Below are positions 6,149-7,250 of a stretch of DNA of 7,250 bases, piece by piece. The notes under the pieces were generated by a model that had not been told where the DNA came from, searched no databases, and saw only the letters and a list, made by a program, of their open reading frames with translations. Source of the DNA: UBA4661 sp002405405 (lineage in GTDB: Bacteria; Bacteroidota; Ignavibacteria; Kapaibacteriales; UBA4661); assembly GCA_036847245.1 (NCBI GenBank), contig DAIUAL010000172.1, positions 1-7,250 of the forward strand, in the 5' to 3' direction. The position numbers and the translations under genes are program-made. Each line of letters begins with the position of its first letter. Position 1 is the first letter of the stretch.

Positions 6149-6713
6149 CGATAATCCCATATTTCAAGAGTAAACCCTCTAATCCATCCGCTGAGAAGCG
6201 AGCTTTTTTGAGGCGGTTGCGCTCAGGGTCGAAAGCATAATTCACTGCTGAGCGGAAATCAGCTATTTCGTGATTAGTGCCATCAAAGACAGCGCGAGTC
6301 AAATCACATTCATGAAAGATAGCCCCTTGCAATTCTGCTTGACTAAAATCGGTTTCGCGCAGTAAGCACGACTGAAATTTTGTATTCTGCAAGGGCAGTC
6401 CATGCAAATTCGCCATCGTCAAGTCGCATTGATGAAACTCCACCGCGAGCAAGAATGTATTGCAAGTAGCAAATTCAACGCCGACCAATTTACACCCGAC
6501 AAAACGCACCTCACGAAAAGCGACATTCGAGATATTGGCATTGCTCAGGTTGCAATGACGAAACTCGCAATCGAGAAACACCGTATCGGCTCGTGGCGAG
6601 GAGAGCTTGGTACTGCTCCAATCGCAGTGTTCAAATATGCAAGCGTCATAGGTCGGGGGGGGGGATGTCTCGGTGCGGAAATGTGTGCAGGTAATGGTGG
6701 TGTCGGTTGTCAT
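6141..6713 (-). CDS. Pentapeptide-repeat protein
   Basis: The 190-aa protein is built mostly (about residues 24-160) from A(D/N)LXX-like pentapeptides, such as CNLSNANISNVAFREVRFVGC and CDLTMANLHGLPLQNTKF, which fold as a right-handed quadrilateral beta-helix. A short helical C-terminus follows, LKKARFSADGLEGLLLKYGIIVE (168-190), of the kind that caps or dimerises these proteins. Qnr and MfpA, which protect DNA gyrase, share the fold, but gyrase binding is not shown here and most relatives have no known role. I chose the ATG at 6713: the frame stays open to a TTG at 6776, but that stretch contains a terminator-like hairpin. No Shine-Dalgarno is visible. A run of ten C encodes residues 17-20 (SPPP) and could switch the gene on and off. 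It lies upstream of the small membrane-protein gene, 30 bases apart. Confidence 0.88.
   Translation of the reverse strand: MTTDTTITCTHFRTETSPPPTYDACIFEHCDWSSTKLSSPRADTVFLDCEFRHCNLSNANISNVAFREVRFVGCKLVGVEFATCNTFLLAVEFHQCDLTMANLHGLPLQNTKFQSCLLRETDFSQAELQGAIFHECDLTRAVFDGTNHEIADFRSAVNYAFDPERNRLKKARFSADGLEGLLLKYGIIVE
6655..6664 (-). repeat. Homopolymer of ten C (coding strand) in the 5' end of the pentapeptide gene
   Basis: Ten consecutive G on the plus strand, read as TCC CCC CCC CCG (Ser-Pro-Pro-Pro) in the gene. Working the frames by hand, one extra C brings a TGA three codons after the tract, and one fewer C brings a TGA about 39 codons later. Only a ten-base run, or one differing by multiples of three, gives full-length protein. 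Confidence 0.9.
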
Positions 6714-6720
6714 GAGCGAT

Positions 6721-6759
6721 ACAAAAGAAAAAATTCGATGAAGAGTAATGTCATCGAAT
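6721..6759 (-). terminator. Terminator-like hairpin between the receptor and pentapeptide genes
   Basis: The minus strand carries a perfect 9-bp stem, ATTCGATGA paired with TCATCGAAT, around a 9-base loop (6733-6759), followed at once by TTTTTTCTTTTG. This is the form of a rho-independent terminator for the receptor gene that ends at 6831. The stem has only three G-C pairs, so it would be weak. It ends 19 bases before the pentapeptide ATG, so it could also act as a leader attenuator or operator. Confidence 0.6.
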
Positions 6760-6830
6760 ATACAACTTCTTAGCAAAGAAGATATGAATGAGAGGTCGAA
6801 GATTCAAATCTCTAATTGCCTTCTCCACAC

Positions 6831-7220
6831 TCACTCAACACTCACCCGCACACCTATGGTCAGCACGCGCCCACGAATCGGTGCCCAAATATAAGCGGTT
6901 TCGAAGCGGTCGCTAAAGGGTGCCTCAGGTGCGATCAGGGGCGATGCTTGCGTAAAATTGAAGATATTCTCAACCCCACCGAAGATTTCCCACCCCGCAA
7001 AACGCTTGGTGATTTGCAGATTCCAAATACTCCACACAGGCGATTCCAGCGGACGAATTATTGCACCCGCATCATCGACAATACGAGGCATACGCTGCGC
7101 GCCCGTGACTTTCCCGGTAAGTTGCAGTTCAGTTTGCCAGGCAGGAATAGCGTAAAAGGCATTCACAAAGATGCGATAACGGGGATTGTTCCATATTTCC
7201 TCACGCTCGCCCTGCTCCAC
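6831..7220 (-). pseudogene. TonB-dependent receptor, C-terminal barrel fragment with interrupted frame
   Basis: The readable 129 residues are the end of an outer-membrane TonB-dependent receptor barrel: alternating hydrophobic strands, then GGVENIFNF (81-89), then PLIAPEAPFSDRFETAYIWAPIRGRVLTIGVRVSV, a layout common at the C-terminus of Bacteroidota receptors. Full receptors have about 600-1000 residues with a plug domain, so most is missing. The frame has a TAA at 7224-7226 and a TGA at 7242-7244, just before the window edge, leaving only a GTG at 7220 as a possible start. A fragment this short with no signal peptide cannot work alone, so the gene is frameshifted, truncated, or wrongly sequenced here. 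It ends in Glu rather than the usual aromatic residue. The substrate is unknown. A terminator-like hairpin follows at 6721-6759. Confidence 0.75.
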
Positions 7221-7250
7221 ACGTTAGGGGTTCTGCACTTCTCATGATTT

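Noticed and set aside
6141..6713. Calling the pentapeptide protein a quinolone-resistance (Qnr) gene
   Set aside because: The fold and C-terminal helix are shared, but most pentapeptide proteins do not bind gyrase and no Qnr-specific loop can be recognised by eye.
6714..6776. 21-residue extension of the pentapeptide protein from a TTG at 6776
   Set aside because: The extension spans a perfect hairpin with T-run, uses a rare start and has no pentapeptide pattern; the ATG at 6713 is simpler.
6816..7247. 143-codon plus-strand frame antisense to the receptor fragment
   Set aside because: The opposite strand encodes a recognisable receptor C-terminus, while this product has no domain, signal or repeat.

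Overview
The window suggests a bacterium of the Bacteroidota/Chlorobi (FCB) group, with sequence of about 45-50% G+C. The clues are a TonB-dependent receptor C-terminus of the Bacteroidota type, a short PepSY-type membrane protein with its HRDLGYFYVG start, weak or missing Shine-Dalgarno sites at several starts, and family members typical of that phylum. I cannot place it more precisely. Seven of the eight protein genes are on the minus strand; only the TPR gene at 762-2279 is on the plus strand. No tRNA, rRNA, CRISPR array, transposase or phage gene was seen.

Layout from left to right: a G+C-rich tract (1-37); a PepSY-type membrane protein (minus, 38-586); a divergent gap; a secreted TPR protein (plus, 762-2279); a convergent gap; a secreted esterase of the enterochelin-esterase/esterase D type (minus, 2459-3457); then a tight three-gene minus-strand operon transcribed from 5531 to 3476. 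The operon encodes a duplicated dimeric alpha-beta barrel (ABM-like) protein, DNA-3-methyladenine glycosylase I (Tag) and an ECF-type sigma factor with a cysteine-containing C-terminal extension. Further right are a small four-helix membrane protein (5715-6110), a pentapeptide-repeat protein (6141-6713), and the C-terminal end of a TonB-dependent receptor (6831-7220) whose frame is closed by stop codons just before the window edge.

The operon is the most distinctive block. Its genes overlap by 4 bases (ATGA) and 1 base (TAATG), so they are probably translated together. Hand-counted lines give about 32-38% G+C inside it against 45-50% in the genes on either side, which suggests it arrived by horizontal transfer. 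It joins an alkylation-repair enzyme to its own sigma factor with no separate anti-sigma gene. The esterase starts only 18 bases after the sigma gene and may be read from the same transcript.

The other unusual spot is 6112-6760. The pentapeptide-repeat gene carries a run of ten C (coding strand) near its 5' end, a candidate phase-variation switch. It is preceded by a perfect 9-bp inverted repeat with a T-run, and followed by a 12-base tandem repeat that supplies a GGAG ribosome-binding motif to the next gene.
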